Source: Thiosulfativibrio sp964601165 (GTDB lineage Bacteria > Pseudomonadota > Gammaproteobacteria > Thiomicrospirales > Thiomicrospiraceae). Taken from it: DNA of 40,667 nucleotides. The number at the start of each line of letters is the position of its first letter. Within the stretch, counting starts at the first letter, position 1. The stretch is taken from the NCBI GenBank assembly GCA_964601165.1, contig CAZRMK010000005.1, positions 1 through 40,667 on the forward strand, in the 5' to 3' direction. Below the pieces are notes generated by a model. It ran no database searches and was not told where the DNA came from. It was given only the letters and a program-made list of their open reading frames with translations. Shown piece by piece: positions 40,454-40,667 of this stretch. The position numbers were made by a program, and so were the translations under genes.

Positions 40454-40612
40454 GAGACCTTTGCACGAGTTAGTCGCGAGAGTAAAATGAGATAGAATTT
40501 TGCAGGTTTTAGTCAAAAAACAAGCTTAATAGCTAGCTATTGAGCATTTTTTTGGCTGAAAGATGCGAAATTATAGCCATTTTAATCCGTGAATAACTCG
40601 TGCAAAGGTCTC
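40454..40612. repeat. Palindromic MITE-like element, copy 2 (complete)
   Basis: A 159-bp element with perfect 16-bp tips (GAGACCTTTGCACGAG and its reverse complement), arms that align along their length, and a near-central AATAGCTAGCTATT (40528-40541) identical to copy 1. It is flanked by TAT on both sides, consistent with a 3-bp target duplication. It lies between suhB and a divergent gene start at 40647. Confidence 0.85.
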
Positions 40613-40646
40613 TATAAGTGGCAAAGGTTAATTAAGGAACTTCTTA

Positions 40647-40667
40647 ATGGATAAACAAAATAAATAT
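40647..40667 (+). CDS. Start of an unidentified gene (runs off the window)
   Basis: ATG with AAGGA 8 nt upstream begins MDKQNKY and runs to the window end. Only seven codons are visible, so no function can be given. It would be divergent from suhB with the MITE between them. Confidence 0.4.

Noticed and set aside
40406..40516. Longer suhB start at 40516
   Set aside because: It would add 37 residues encoded partly by the MITE, with no family similarity; the conserved start is at 40405.
1..40667. CRISPR array, prophage or defence island
   Set aside because: No regularly spaced direct repeats, cas, integrase or phage structural genes are visible; the repeats found are palindromic and dispersed.

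Overview
The window is AT-rich bacterial chromosome. Gene content and order point to a motile gammaproteobacterium with a Pseudomonas/Vibrio-type polar flagellar hierarchy (FleQ, FleS/FleR, then a sigma-54-dependent fliE operon). The hemA, TPR lipoprotein, tRNA-Gln, prs, rplY, pth, ychF order and the glyW-cysT-leuZ-like tRNA cluster are also gammaproteobacterial. The low G+C and abundant small palindromic repeats would suit a Thiotrichales/Piscirickettsiaceae-like lineage, but the sequence alone does not settle the order.

Layout. 190-3119 (+): dusA, an xseA with an extra N-terminal DUF5710-like module, and xseB. 3133-7263 (-): one co-directional run of dapD, an ArsC/YffB-like gene, dapE, a two-TM small protein, a cyclic-nucleotide-binding-like protein and murB (lysine/peptidoglycan precursors). 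7322-7483: a palindromic MITE-like element. 7495-12584 (+): a VOC protein, a DUF3087-like membrane protein, a small HMA protein translationally coupled to parC, then the flagellar stator genes motA-motB. 12686-16714 (-): a MoeB/ThiF-like protein, prmC, prfA and hemA. 17028-18809 (+): a TPR lipoprotein. 18968-22790 (+): tRNA-Gln, prs, rplY, pth, ychF; lolB and ispE, often found before this tRNA, are absent here. 23029-23336: tRNA-Gly, tRNA-Cys, tRNA-Leu.

23665-37879 (+) is the main block, a flagellar island. It holds a short FleQ-like regulator lacking the N-terminal domain, FleS/FleR, a textbook sigma-54 promoter, fliE-F-G-H-I-J-K, an inserted MCP-type transducer, and fliL-M-N. The island ends at a strong terminator followed by a 450-bp internally deleted ISL3-type element, so fliOPQR/flhB do not follow. 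38485-40667: tRNA-Ser, a VC0807-like membrane protein and suhB on the minus strand, a second MITE, and the start of an unidentified plus-strand gene.

The genes form a regulatory chain. The FleQ-like protein (own sigma-70 promoter with a 40-nt hairpin repeat in the leader) should drive fleSR; FleR plus sigma-54 should drive the basal-body, motor and export genes; MotAB supplies the stator. PrmC methylates the GGQ of the adjacent RF1, and ExoVII subunits are paired. The least explained layer is a set of short palindromic repeat families placed at stop codons, leaders and promoters.
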